Of a DNA stretch of 64,000 bases, positions 12,501 to 23,489 are shown one piece after another. Under the pieces are notes generated by a model. That model was given only the letters and a program-made list of their open reading frames with translations. It ran no database searches and was not told the DNA's origin. The translations under genes and the position numbers were made by a program. Positions within the stretch are counted from its first letter, which is position 1, and each line of letters opens with the position of its first letter. This stretch comes from Atriophallophorus winterbourni. Lineage: Eukaryota > Platyhelminthes > Trematoda > Plagiorchiida > Microphallidae. Location of the stretch: the NCBI GenBank assembly GCA_013407085.1, contig JACCGJ010001620.1, forward strand, positions 62,001 through 126,000, in the 5' to 3' direction.

Positions 12501-13700
12501 AATAATTTTTCATAGTTTGTTTTGAATGACACTTTTATTTACCTTGTTCCGCAGTAACCGGTATGTTTTTCAGGTCTCTGATGATGGGTTTTGTTGATGC
12601 TGACGCGTAGAAAAATTTCATACGTTTAAACACTTAGTAGATGTGCACTTTGATGGAAATCGAGGTTTTTTCTTGGGTTCATAAAGAGAAGCGTAGAGTT
12701 CATTTCGGTTGAATTCCTGATATTGTTATTAACCATACCCAGAACGCATGTACTTTGTTGGTCTCCGGTTTGCAGTTAATCGCGTTTTAAATAGCATCAC
12801 TCAAAGCCCTTATATCGATCTGTCCTACTGTTTTACTGGCAATATTTGTTCTTACAGCTTCAAACAGACAGTCAAACTAGGTGACGACGTGATCTCTTAG
12901 TCCGAGAGGACTTTCGTAGGCAACGTCATTGATATCGTATTCGTCGTTTATCAAAACAAATAAAAGGCTAGAAGGTACATCGGTTCCGCGTTATCGGATA
13001 TTGAATGAAATGTGGTTATCAAAAGAAATGTGGTCTAACAACTCAATGAATGCGCTTTCATGAGAGTATTCTAGATGAATGGTACTGCTCTACAGATTCG
13101 GTACATTGAAGTTACCCATATTTAAAAGTCTACAATTATGTTGAGTAGGGTCAAAATGGATACTACTCTCAAGATACTGTCTTTACCGTTGGCTACTCGT
13201 AGTGAGCTCCAGAGTGCATCCCTTAACACGATATCTGGATCCGTAGTCTCAAGGCACAGTAGGTTTTGATTGTAGTACAATCGAAATCCTACTCCTCTCG
13301 TTTCACGCACATGGTGAATAATTGATGTGCCGGGTAATTCTAGTTCACTATTAGTTTGGCTAGGCTGTAACTACCTTTTCACAGCGAGGATCTATGGTAA
13401 GTTTGCAATAAAAATTGCGCTCAATTTACCAATTTAGTTAACGAAATATTGTGCATTATGGTAAAAGCTTTTATGGTAATTTTTCTCAGCTAGGTTGCGA
13501 GCGGGAAAGTGGATGTGTGGTGTGCAGGATACCTGTTACATCGACACCTTTCTAGTCGGTATTCAAGTATTTTGCTAGCAATTATGTATGGTCGTTTTGG
13601 GATTGTACTGTTAAAGAACAATGATCGGTAGTCGCTTTTGCATCAGGTTCTAGAACGTCAGTGACTGATGAGCATATTGGATTCGAAAGCGGTAAACCGA
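12500..13700 (-). mobile_element. CR1-like endonuclease/ORF1-junction remnant
   Basis: On the minus strand 13320-13100 encodes the endonuclease stretch RGVGFRLYYNQNLLCLE then VLRDALWSSLRVANG, and about 12980-12850 gives the end of the endonuclease. 13400-13700 aligns loosely with the endonuclease-to-ORF1 junction at 2850-3130 and 56100-56300. Heavily damaged. Same family as 1450-3760 and 50420-52960. Confidence 0.7.
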
Positions 13701-14110
13701 TCATGGAAGGATTCAATTATACGAACTCAATTTTAGTCTTACAACACTGGAACAACGTTCAAAGGATGCGTAATAAGAAATCCATGATACTGTAGGGTTT
13801 GCATGCATGAATGAAATAACAAATAATCACGAAGAGCTAATTTCCAAAGCGCTGTGTTGCATGACGATGACTTTTCGAAATTCCGAACGAGTTTGTCGGG
13901 AACAATTATGAATTATTATGAATCATCCAGACAGTGAATCAATCAGAAAATTTGTGAGAACAAAAGTTTTATGCGAACCGATGAACGAACGAAATTATGT
14001 TGTTAAAATCTACGAGCAAAACTACTGTATATGATTATGAGTAAGAAAGCACAAGCCTGATCCAATAAAAGTGCCGCACAATCAGAGACTGCGCGTGGGC
14101 TAAGATACTG
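13700..14110. other. Unassigned AT-rich stretch
   Basis: No open frame of note, no repeat shared with the rest of the window, no recognisable RNA. Lies between a CR1 remnant and a gypsy remnant. Confidence 0.4.
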
Positions 14111-15370
14111 TCAGGTTGCCCAGGCTTGGACAGATATGATAATAGAAATAGAAATAGAAAAACTATTTTAACTGACTGGTATGTGATACCAAAGTACTTG
14201 TACCGATTAGTGCAACCAAAATCAGGAATTAAGTTCAGCCCGTTCAGAATTGTTGACTATAAACACTCATTAAGGTCTATATCGCTACAATCGACTGGCA
14301 TTTACAGTCAAATGTGCCCCAGCCATATTCCAGCAAGTGACGGACACAATATTGGCAGGTTTTGATTTTGCAATGTTATATCTTGATGATAGGATTATAG
14401 TTAGACGCAATAAACAAGAGCATTTAAAACATTTTTGGTGTTTTTTAAACGGTTAGTTGAATATGGATTCCATGTTAAGGGAGAAATGTGTTCATTCGGT
14501 ATGCATCAAATTACATATGTAGGAACATTCATAGATATTATGCGCAGAAGGCCTGATCCGTCGAAGATTGCTTCCATATAAAAAATGCCGGCACCTTCCA
14601 ATAAAGCAACCCTACAGGCCTTTTTGGGTATGGTTAATAACTAACACAACTTTGTACGCTACATGTATGAACTACGAGCGCCACTCAATAATCTATTGAC
14701 ACAGACTGCTTCGCGGACAAAATTTCACACTATGTACCGACCATAAGCTACTTCTTTCAATCTTCGAAAATAAAAGTGGGGTCCTAGTTCATACAGCAAA
14801 ACACAGCCACGATACACATTTGGTAGGACTTCATCCACAAATTCTTGAATAAAAAGAGTTTAGGGCACGAAGATTTGTTGTCAAGACTAACCGCTAAACA
14901 GAGTAACAACAGCCCAGAAGTAGAAATAAGAATTGCTAACGTCAGCATCCGAAACAAGCCATATAAGAAAAGATTAGCTCAACTGATTCAGTTGGACTTT
15001 CCCTATCGATGAATCAGAGGAGACGCTATACTACTTAATAAAGTATTCCATGCACGAAACTATGAATTACATGATCATTTCACGCGAAGAGATACAAGAA
15101 ATTATCGTACCTGAACGGTCGAAGGTATTTTTATTCTGTCCATGTCTGTTTTGCTTGAAACAGTTTACCCTCTACCGTTGCTCACTCCAAAACCTTGTAT
15201 GAATTTGAAACGAAATAAGACGACTTTTTATTGATTAAATCGTTTCTCAAACACTTATATACTGCTTATTCTAATTCCTTATCTTGTTCATACGCATAGA
15301 TTTTAAATTTGACCATCCTATGGTTGACGTTAAGCTTGTTGCTTTTCAGACGATTAAAAACACTGAATTA
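14110..15370 (+). mobile_element. Ty3/gypsy pol remnant (RT end, RNase H), left part of a split element
   Basis: The plus strand has a YLDD RT box (about 14380) followed by frames interrupted by stops. CTDHKLLLSIFENKSG-like RNase H sequence lies at about 14735-14780 and a TAKQSNN tail region at about 14890. The integrase of the same element resumes at 17030 after an inserted CR1 element. It differs from the gypsy family at 1-880. Confidence 0.7.
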
Positions 15371-15379
15371 TGTTGAATT

Positions 15380-17036
15380 AAACAGGAATCCTGGACTCAG
15401 CCGTATGAATTGACAGCATGAAAATCTGCTGTGAAAACACCAATATACAAAGGTTGCTGTCGTTCACATGTAGCAAATTACAGGCCCGTTACGGTGCTCC
15501 CCTGCATCTCGAAAATGATGGAGCGCATCCTAACTGAGTTTATTGTGGCTCACCTTGAAACTGAAGGATGTTTATCAGCAGTGCAGCATGGGTTTCGCCT
15601 AAACAGATCTTGTCTCTCAAATTTATTCTTCACTTTGGACGATTAGACAACGTCTATTGACCTAGGATACTTGTTGTAGACTGACCACTACAATAACGTC
15701 CCACGAAGGTAGGAGAAAACGCACAGGAGAATGACGATTTATCGCGGTAGCCGAAACGTGTACGAAGATACAGAGGAGCAATCGCGGAACACGCGTGAAC
15801 GGATACTAAATCAAGGTCAACTGTTTTTAGGTACAGTAAAACTAAGTTGTTACACACTCCGTTCACGCCTGTTATATTGAGGTATCAAAGGAATTCCATA
15901 AGGTCAACCACAGCCTGCTTCTGCGAATCTAGTGTAATATGGGATAACAGAAACCTTATTATCGTGGATAACGGATTATCTGCCCGATTAGCATGTGAGA
16001 GTCCGCATTGATTGCGTTCTATCAAAAAGTAATAATGTCACCAGCGGCGTACCTAAAGGTTCAATGCTCGGGCCTATCCTTTTCTTGGTATACATAAATG
16101 ATATGGCGCAGGTGGTACGATGTAAAATGGCACTTTTTGCTGATACCATAAAAAATGGAAGCAAATCCGATCGATTGAAGATTGTTTGATACTGCAAGAG
16201 AATTTGGATGACCCGTATAACTGGTCTCAACGAAATCGATGGGTTTCAACATACATAAATGTACAATGTTACAACCTGGCCGGCAATACGAGCATATATA
16301 TAATCTTGGACATGAAAACTTGACTTGGACCAGCGCTGAGAAAGATCTCGGTATCTGGAATACTAATAACCCGAAATTGAGTATTCATTGCCAGAATGTG
16401 CTAAACATGGCAAGCGGTATTTTGGGTATGCAGCGGAGAATACTTACATCCATCCGACAATAGAATAAACTATCTCAGTTTGGGCACCGTGGCTGCGTAA
16501 AGACTTTGAAATGCTTTATAAAATTTCCCAGCGGGCGACGAAGCTACTCGATGAGATGTAGCACATATATTACGATCAGCGAATGGTCATGCCGGGATTG
16601 ACAGACTTTGCACAAAGGAGAGTAAGGAGCAACATGATCCTTACATATAAAATACTGCGGATGGAAAATCACCCTCTCGGCTAATTGATAAAAGTTAGTT
16701 CCCCTAAGAATACACGGAGTCACTCAAGTTGTCTCATTATGCCGCAATCAAGACTCGATTGTAGACGTCATTTCTTCTCGGTGCATATTTGCTTTCTGTG
16801 GAATTCACTATCACTGCATATTGTGAACGCTCTTACGATCCTTGATTTCAAATCGAACCTGGATGCTTATATCAAACAGCACTCCACAATCGACCCTGTA
16901 TATAGATCGCATATGAACCAACACAAACCAAACACCTCAATAGAATTTTGTTTGTATCCTTAGTTTTTATAGCTGTCTTCCAATGGTGCATGTAAAGCCA
17001 TTGCTTTTTTTCAAAATAAAATCTTGATTCTTGATT
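15380..17036 (+). mobile_element. CR1-like element nested in a gypsy element
   Basis: RT blocks in order: PIYKGCCRSHVANYRPVTVL (15440-15500), HGFRLNRSCLSNL (15590-15625), SGVPKGSMLGPILFLVYIND (16038-16097), a damaged FADT box (16130, FADD expected), KDLGIW (16340), and the C-terminal WNSLSL...LDFKSNLDAYI block (16800-16875). The protein ends at 16963 and a 3' UTR ends in two to three TTGATTC units (about 17020-17036), a short-repeat tail typical of CR1. Both sides are gypsy sequence, so it inserted into that element. The 5' part (ORF1, endonuclease) is missing, as in 5'-truncated insertions. Confidence 0.85.
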
Positions 17037-18125
17037 CTAGAAAAGCATTGCTCAAAGTTATGCTTATGGACCAAATAGAAACGTTTGTCAGAGAATGTCA
17101 CAGGTGTTTCATGACTGCCAAAATGCCTCCCAAATGTGACCAAAGCTCATTGCCAATGCCAGAAGGCAAATGGTTGCGAATCTATGTTGATTTTGCAGGT
17201 CCAGTGGAAAGTATATATTACTTCATCGTCATTGATGTGTATTCGAATTAGCCCGAAGTGTTTCCAATAAGAGTTGCTTTAACTCAATCGGTACTAAGCA
17301 GTTTGAAAAATATATTCACGAAGTTTGGAATACACGAGACCATTGTGACCGACCAGGGCTCACAATTAACAGCTACAGAGTTCGAGCAGTTTAGCGGCAC
17401 ATGGGAATAAAACATGTATGCGCACCCGCCTACAACCCTCAGTCAAACGGACAGGTTGATAGAGTGGGCATATTAAAACAAACAAAAGCCAAAACAAAGT
17501 TAAATGGAATATGCCACGACTTCTTGTAGACATTCTTGTTCTCTTACATATTAACACCAATACATGCCATAACAGATGGTAGGTCACAAGTGGAAGTATT
17601 TTTGGGGAGGAAGCTAAGGCTCATAGTTGAAGCCTTGAAACCAGTAACTGTGCGACATCGGCGATATAATTACATGATGGAAGTTATGTTTAACGAGCAT
17701 CATGGTGCAAGAAAGAGATCATTTAACTTTGTGGATCGAGTTTATCTACGAGACATGCGATAAAGTAGGGAGAAAGTGGTACCAAGAGCAATAGTGAAGA
17801 GAGTTGGAACAGTCAGATAAAATTTTACAAGTCGGCTCACTAATATGGTCACGCAATATCACTACGAAACGGTAACGTGAAGAATGCAAATCTATTATCA
17901 GATATTGTTCCAGTAGAAATCCTTACTGACGCAGAGATCAGACCACAAAATTTAAACGAAATACCCAACAAGGCGCCACTTAAAACCCGCCGTTTTACAG
18001 CCCGCACGGAGCCATTTATCAGCTCTTTATCTATGAACCCGCAATACCCGAGAAGAGGTCGAAGCGTCTATGTCTACAGTTCAAATGATAGGGGTGCAAC
18101 TTGTCAAGTAGATCCTTATAAATGA
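17030..18125 (+). mobile_element. Ty3/gypsy integrase, right part of the split element
   Basis: Plus-strand frames give the second half of the zinc-binding region (ECHRC, 17090), YVDFAGP (17190), VTDQGSQ (17346) and YNPQSNGQVDR (17430). These are the DDE integrase core boxes, with the expected Glu of Q.ER replaced by Asp. A C-terminal region follows to about 17770, then an open tail frame 17877-18125. Stops at 17250 and 17408 and frameshifts make it inactive. Confidence 0.8.
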
Positions 18126-18129
18126 GGAA

Positions 18130-18360
18130 ATGGTGACCTTCACCATTTTCGTTGCTCTCCGCTGAACTTTCTCGAGAATAGCTTTTTCTCATTAAGATGA
18201 TGGGTAGATGGCAGGCCATTTTCAAGTAGAGACCTGATATATGAAACATAGATTATCTCGAAAATATCCGAAGTAAGCACTAAAATAGTTCACCATACGC
18301 CCATAACATACGATTAGCGGCGAGTGCTATACGAGAGGTTTCCGCGTTTGTCTTCAACGA
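18130..18360. other. Unassigned stretch after gypsy integrase
   Basis: Could be the end of the gypsy element or part of its 3' LTR, but no matching 5' LTR was found. Confidence 0.3.
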
Positions 18361-19800
18361 GTCCGACACAAGTAATTCAAAGCAATTCAAAGGCTTAATG
18401 GTCTAAATAGCAAATACTTTACAGTAACAATAGATTAATAATATATAGGGAATGCATAAAAACTACACGAAAGTTTTATCAATAGGTAAAGCCAGCCTAT
18501 GTATTCAGGTGCGAGTTTGGATTTGGTCAACATATACTTGTCAAGTTCAGCCTTGAACATGTTTAGGTTTGATGCACAAATGATATGTGACGGCAGAGAT
18601 AAGAAGAAGAAGAAGAAAACTTTATTCGTTGAAACGAATTTTCAGTTAATCATATCATATAAAACGAACTCAGACAGTAAGGAAGAACCTTGAACAATTT
18701 GATTTATAGAGTTCAATAATTAACTTGTAGCCATGAGATCTGTTACCACTTGATTCTTGCCGGTGAAAAAGGTGTTCAGGTGGATGATCCACCGTATGCA
18801 GAATGCTGATCTGCAGGATAAAGTCAATCCTGACACCACGGTTCGAAAAGTCAAATAGGTTCAGAGTTGCAATCCTCTCCTCGTATGGCCTGTTGTTTAG
18901 TTCGGTCAACATTTTTGTAGCGCGGTGTTATACGTGTTGAATCAAGGTCATGTCCTTTTGTAACCTTGGGGACCATGATTGAACAGCCTACTCCATTGTT
19001 GGACTGATATTGGTGTTCATTACCCGTAGAAGTATCTGCTTTGTGAAGCTACCGTAGATCCTTCTGAGCACTGCTAAGATTTGGTAGGACTTTTTGTATA
19101 CCACAGAGCACTGCCGTGAAGACTTCAAGTAACTGCCTATCCACACACCCAGGTCTTTCTTTTCCGTAGCCAATGAAAGATGCTGAGATCCCATAGGGTA
19201 TGCGAATTCGAAGGATTACCGACGTTTAACATTTTACTTTGTAACTTCTACTGAGTTGAATAGAGTCCCATCAACTATAACCCTGATTACTCTACCAGTC
19301 AAGTAATCCTGTATCCAGGCCAATAATCGTCAGCCCAGCCCGAGCAGTTCCAATTTCTGTAGCAGTATGTTGTGGTACACCCAGATGTCTCTCACATTTT
19401 ACAGACTTGATAGAATTACCGTCAAGAATGTACGTCCGCATAATGGAACCAGGTCCTTTGTAGATAGCTGCACACTTCGTTGGATTTATTGGTAATGGCC
19501 AGTGGTTTGACCAGTCTAGTATCTGATTTAATTTCCTGTGTAAGACTTCCCCGTCAGCACTTATACCAACCGCGCCCCACATTTTAGGTCGTCAGCAAAA
19601 AGCAAACAGTTTACATTCAATACGTTGGGCAGATCATTAACAAACACTTTGAACAAAAATGGTTCGAGAACTGAACCCTGTGATTAAGCATGACGTGGCC
19701 AGCGTAACATTGGATGGGATTCAATTTTCCTCCACTTGGTTAACTCTTCCGTTGATGAAATCTTCGATGTCCCAGTGTGTGAAATCAAGGAATAAAGCAA
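18360..19800 (-). mobile_element. CR1-like RT C-terminal remnant
   Basis: Minus-strand blocks: an ADGEVLHRKLNQILDWSNHW-like thumb region (19580-19490), INPTKCA, ERHLGV, EKKDLGVWIGSYLKSS (19165-19120), LRRIYGSF...NTNISP (19070-18995), and a C-terminal RPYEERIATLNLFDFSNRGVR stretch (18890-18830). The protein tail at about 18600-18500 (FKAELDKYML) is interrupted by an (AAG)n tract. 18360-18490 resembles 50420-50600 and is probably 3' UTR. Confidence 0.75.
18599..18618. repeat. (AAG)n microsatellite
   Basis: About five AAG units inside the C-terminal part of a minus-strand CR1 remnant. Confidence 0.9.
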
Positions 19801-20160
19801 TTTATGTGTAAGCAATTAAATAGTTGTGACAATATTTTCCAGTTATTTAGTCCATATTTCAATTCGATGTGCGAAATCGCGTAGTGGATTGTCAGATCAT
19901 TTTGATCTCACAGCATATATAAATTTTCTTCTTTATTTTGATCCATTCTACAAAAATAACTAACTGGGTTTGACTGAAAGTTTTCCAGTTCGAAGTTGTT
20001 GAATAAATTTAAAATAGTGTAAAATAACTGACTAATTTTATACATCTTAGCATTTACCAAGATGTACACTTGATCACCGACTCTAAATTATTAGTAATTT
20101 ACTCCAGTTTGTGAGTTTAAATTGATCTTCTGGAAATCGTTTCATCTTTCTGGTCGAAGT
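19800..20160. other. Unassigned AT-rich stretch
   Basis: No coding signal or shared repeat recognised. Confidence 0.4.
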
Positions 20161-20164
20161 ATAG

Positions 20165-20660
20165 GTTGAGAAGACTTACTGGCGTCGGGCTGACTCATTT
20201 CAATTGAAACACACGACGGATGATGCGACGTTTGCTCTAGCGACCCGTCTTGCTGTGCCATCGTGTCATGGTCAGCACATCATGACTAGAAGATAGCGAT
20301 TCATGACTTGCTAGTTCGACCTAAACGAAAAAATGTGCGCGATTCGTGCTACAAACCGCAACCTTCAACCACAGTCTTAATCTGATAATCTAGTTGAATG
20401 ATTCACTTCCGTCGATTCAGCACTGTGTTGCCATCCAGCCGATCCAGCAAATGCGTACGTAAACTATATTTGAGAAGACGTACGAGCGTCTGGCTGACTA
20501 ATCTACAATGAAACGTGCGCTCGCTAATGCGTCGTTTACTCTAGCAACCCGCCTTGCTGTGCTATCGTGTCAAGGTCAGCACATCAAGCTAGCGATCCAT
20601 GACTTGCTAGCTAGATATTAAAAACAAAAATGTGTACAATTCACACTTCAAACCACAGCC
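20165..20660. repeat. Direct repeat pair, period about 304 bp
   Basis: 20165-20371 and 20469-20660 are diverged copies. Shared blocks include tgagaagac, tctagc(g/a)acccg(t/c)cttgctgtgc, atcgtgtca.ggtcagcacatca and catgacttgctag. The function is not recognised. It lies directly upstream of the hammerhead-like tandem repeat and may be part of the same array or terminal repeat. Confidence 0.75.
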
Positions 20661-20756
20661 CTCGTGTTTTATGCCACTGTTGGATACAGTATACAAGCGC
20701 AACTTGTTTACCATTATTCCACTGTTTCAAGCGCATGTGGATCCTGACCCTTCTGT

Positions 20757-20798
20757 CCCTACCTGATGAGTGCAAATAGCACAAAACAGCGCGTGGGG
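20757..20798 (+). ncRNA. Hammerhead ribozyme-like motif, decayed (array copy 1)
   Basis: CTGATGA at 20763-20769. Stem II is GTGC/GCAC (20770-20773 with 20779-20782) with loop AAATA. Stem I is CCCTAC (20757-20762) with GTGGGG (20793-20798), six pairs with one wobble. The second core strand reads AAAAC instead of GAAAC, so the invariant G12 is lost and cleavage is not expected. Confidence 0.75.
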
Positions 20799-20815
20799 TG
20801 TGTGTGTGTGTGTGA
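20798..20815. repeat. (GT)n microsatellite
   Basis: About eight GT units beginning at the 3' arm of hammerhead stem I. The other array copy has only short GTGCGTGTG here. Confidence 0.85.
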
Positions 20816-20997
20816 TGGAGATGTATGCAAATGAGCTTCTATATTCATGGTCATGGGTTCGAAACCCAGTCTACATGATGGGGCTCATGTGATTGAACAG
20901 GTTGGTCGTAACAACCTTATCCAACATTGGCATACAAGCGCAACTTGTTTACCATTCTTCCACTGTTTCAAGCGTATGCAGTTCCTTATTCATCTGC

Positions 20998-21039
20998 CCC
21001 TACCTGATGAGTGCAAATAGCACGTAGCTGATCGTGAGG
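20998..21039 (+). ncRNA. Hammerhead ribozyme-like motif, decayed (array copy 2)
   Basis: CTGATGA at 21004-21010, stem II GTGC/GCAC with loop AAATA, stem I CCCTAC with GTGAGG (one mismatch). The second core strand is GTAGC instead of GAAAC. G12, lost in copy 1, is present here. Both copies therefore carry different inactivating changes of one ancestral motif. Confidence 0.7.
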
Positions 21040-21099
21040 TGCGTGTGATGACAATGCATGCAAATGAGCTTTTTGACCTCCTAGTTATATTTTGATGGC

Positions 21100-22745
21100 T
21101 GTACGAATTTAGTTTCGGATCTACTTGCATCGAAATAACGGGTTCTCTGCATTTATAGCCATCTTCTCGGAAAGTTCTCTGGCGGTTGTGAGACGAGATG
21201 TTGTAGTTCTAGTGCATTTTCTTGCTGAGTCTTTCCTAGTTCGAATTATCCTTAAATTTTACTGAGGATTCCTGGAATCCATCTGATTTTTCACCACTGT
21301 AATCTTTGGCCAGGATATTTTTCCGGTTGTGAAGCTTCTGAGAATTGTCCTGTGGCGTTGATTAAACCGATCTTCCATTTCACGCTTTCTTGCGTTGCTG
21401 CATGTTTTGAGGTATAACATGAGGTCACATGTTCTTTTTTATGTTTCATCAAAAGTGCAAATGTCGACATTCCACCTGGCGCTTGTATTTGGAGAGACTC
21501 TGTAGAGGATTAGGAATCTATGCAAAGCAGTATCCATACTCGTATCCCCCTCGGTTTGATCATCGATCTCTTGGATATGTCCACGAATCTTTCTACGTGA
21601 TCATTTGATTGCGGATAGTATGGCAGTGTATGGATATGTTTTATGCCACTTTGTTAATAGAACTGCAAGAATTTCGCGGACCTGAGATGAATCCCGTTTT
21701 TTGTGACTAAAGTCTCCGGACAGCCGAATCGTGGAAAGATTTCTTGGAATTTCTTGATTGTTGACCTGATTGTAGCGCTTGTCATGGGAAGCACCTCAGG
21801 CCATTTACTTTATCAGTCTACAATTAGAAAATAGGATGTTTCAACGAAGGGTCCAGAAACATCGAGATGGATCCCTTACCGGGCTAGCTTTGGGGTCGGT
21901 CACGAATGTAGTTTGCATTTCATCGGCGATTTTAAGTTCGATTGAACTCTGTAACATGGACAAGTAATAGTCTCAATATGCGAGTCCTTAAACGACCAAT
22001 AGACGTAATATCGGGCCCGGGACTTCATTCGGTTGATTCAAAGTGCTTCGAAACCTCATTTCGTAATGTTTGGGGGATAACCACACGATTTGCAAATATT
22101 AGGCATTCGTCCACAGTAGACAATTCATGACGACGCTTCCGAAATCTTTGGAGCTCAGCATCTTCGACGGTTTTAGGGTCAGCTGGATCTGTGTCCTTAG
22201 CACACTCGTTGGAGTAAAGGGTCCTCTAGTGTTGCTTGTTAACTGGTTTGTTCAGTGATGTATATGCGACTACTTATCTGACATCTAGCTCCAAATTTGT
22301 ATGGGCCACAGTTTATTCATCCTTTTTGTTCACTTTCCCTATCAAACGTGAGAGTATTGTTCACCATGTCTGTAACCTGTTATCCTTATACACCAGAATA
22401 ACATTTTTTGAGGCTAAAACAGCTTGTGGATTGTGATCGGTCAGCAGTGTGTACGTTCGCCCGTGTGGCATTTAGTGGAATTTCTGTACGGAAAAGATGA
22501 TAGCTAGTGATTCCTTCTCAATTTGACCGTAGTTTTGTTCTGCCGGGATTAGAGATCGCTAGCATTAGCAACAACGTTTTGAATTCCTTCAGGGAAACGT
22601 GATATGACGGCTCCAATCCCATAGCTGAATACGTATGATGCCACTTCGATGGGCAATTTAGGTTCTAGGTGTGTAATAAGAAGGTTCGAAGTCAAGACTG
22701 CATTGATTCTATCAAACGCGTTTCTAGCCTTACCTAAGTACGATT
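21100..22745 (-). mobile_element. Ty3/gypsy pol remnant (RNase H, integrase), copy B
   Basis: On the minus strand: RNase H region 22700-22390 (SYGIGAVIS, LTDHNP), linker 22330-22130, zinc-binding region remnant about 22100-21880, then the integrase core 21860-21480 with KWPEVLPM, ETLVTKNG (Lys replaces the second catalytic Asp) and YYPQSNDHVERFVD (third acidic residue kept). The C-terminal region follows to about 21300. Stops are frequent. Confidence 0.75.
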
Positions 22746-23470
22746 ACGTGATATCTTGATTGAACAGGTCGTCTAAAGTGAGCAGTCAAAAACAAGTTGT
22801 TGCTAACTCTTAGCCAAAATGTCAAGAACTTGTATGTCTCTTTTGCAAACGTCGTTGTAATGCAAGTGCGGTCTGCCAAATAATTGATTTCTTGATTTTA
22901 ACTCACCATAGAGTAGATCTTTTGAATAAGACCATTTACCATCCCGTAAAAATGACCCTGTCGACGTAGACTTCGCTTTCGGAGAAGGGTGGACATTATC
23001 TGAATACCAGCTTTAGAAAGCATTTCAGCATTCGTTAACCTGTTAATCCACTATATGGTCAAGATACGCCGGATGCTTCGTAAATGATAAACATTTAGCT
23101 CCCATTCGTATATTGTGTGAATGGTCTAGGTTTCTCTGCCATAAAATAAAGCATTTATTATGCACGCGTTGTATACCATCAGCTCCGCATTTACCGTCAA
23201 CTTGCGGTTGACCCAGATAGGAGAGTGCAATCAACCAAAACAGCAACTGCACTTCCAATCCGCTTATCAATCACCGTGTCAAGCGAGAGGTTATCCGCAA
23301 TGGTTATACCAAGATATGTGAAACGATGTACTGGTTCAAGCTGACATTTTTAAACGGTGCCGATGTGAGGCGATACATTTTATTGACCAAGGACTTACAT
23401 CTTGCTAATACAGATTGTCAACCCAAATTCTTTGCATGGACACTGCTTTTATAGCACAAAGTTCGTTATT
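22745..23470 (-). mobile_element. RTE-like RT C-terminal fragment, copy B
   Basis: Minus-strand reading gives pieces of the region after the RT core: a YLG-containing stretch at about 23300, IDKRI-like residues at about 23260, then a NAEMLSKAGI-like block at about 23035 and the arginine-rich tail. It keeps 175 bp (23213-23388) missing from copy A. Confidence 0.6.
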
Positions 23471-23489
23471 TCTAGAATGACAGTTACAT

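Larger units (their letters stand above)
20691..21071 (+). repeat. Tandem repeat (241-bp period) with two hammerhead-like motifs
   Basis: Copy 1 (20691-20837) and copy 2 (20932-21071) share atacaagcgcaacttgttta, ccactgtttcaagcg, a ctacctgatgagtgcaaata block and a final atgcaaatgagctt. Each copy contains a type I hammerhead layout. Predicted cleavage sites are 241 nt apart, so the array would give a 241-nt monomer if active. Between the copies is a tRNA-like B-box sequence (20855-20867). The layout recalls hammerhead SINEs of schistosomes and animal retrozymes. The family identity is inference. Confidence 0.75.

Noticed and set aside
20165..20660. Hammerhead ribozymes around ctgactcatttcaattgaaac and ctgactaatctacaatgaaac
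   Set aside because: They contain CTGA and GAAAC but not CUGANGA, and flanking complementarity is in different registers in the two copies.
20855..20867. tRNA gene suggested by GGGTTCGAAACCC
   Set aside because: Only the T-arm-like box is present. No acceptor stem, anticodon arm or D arm can be drawn around it, so at most a pol III B-box of a SINE-like repeat.
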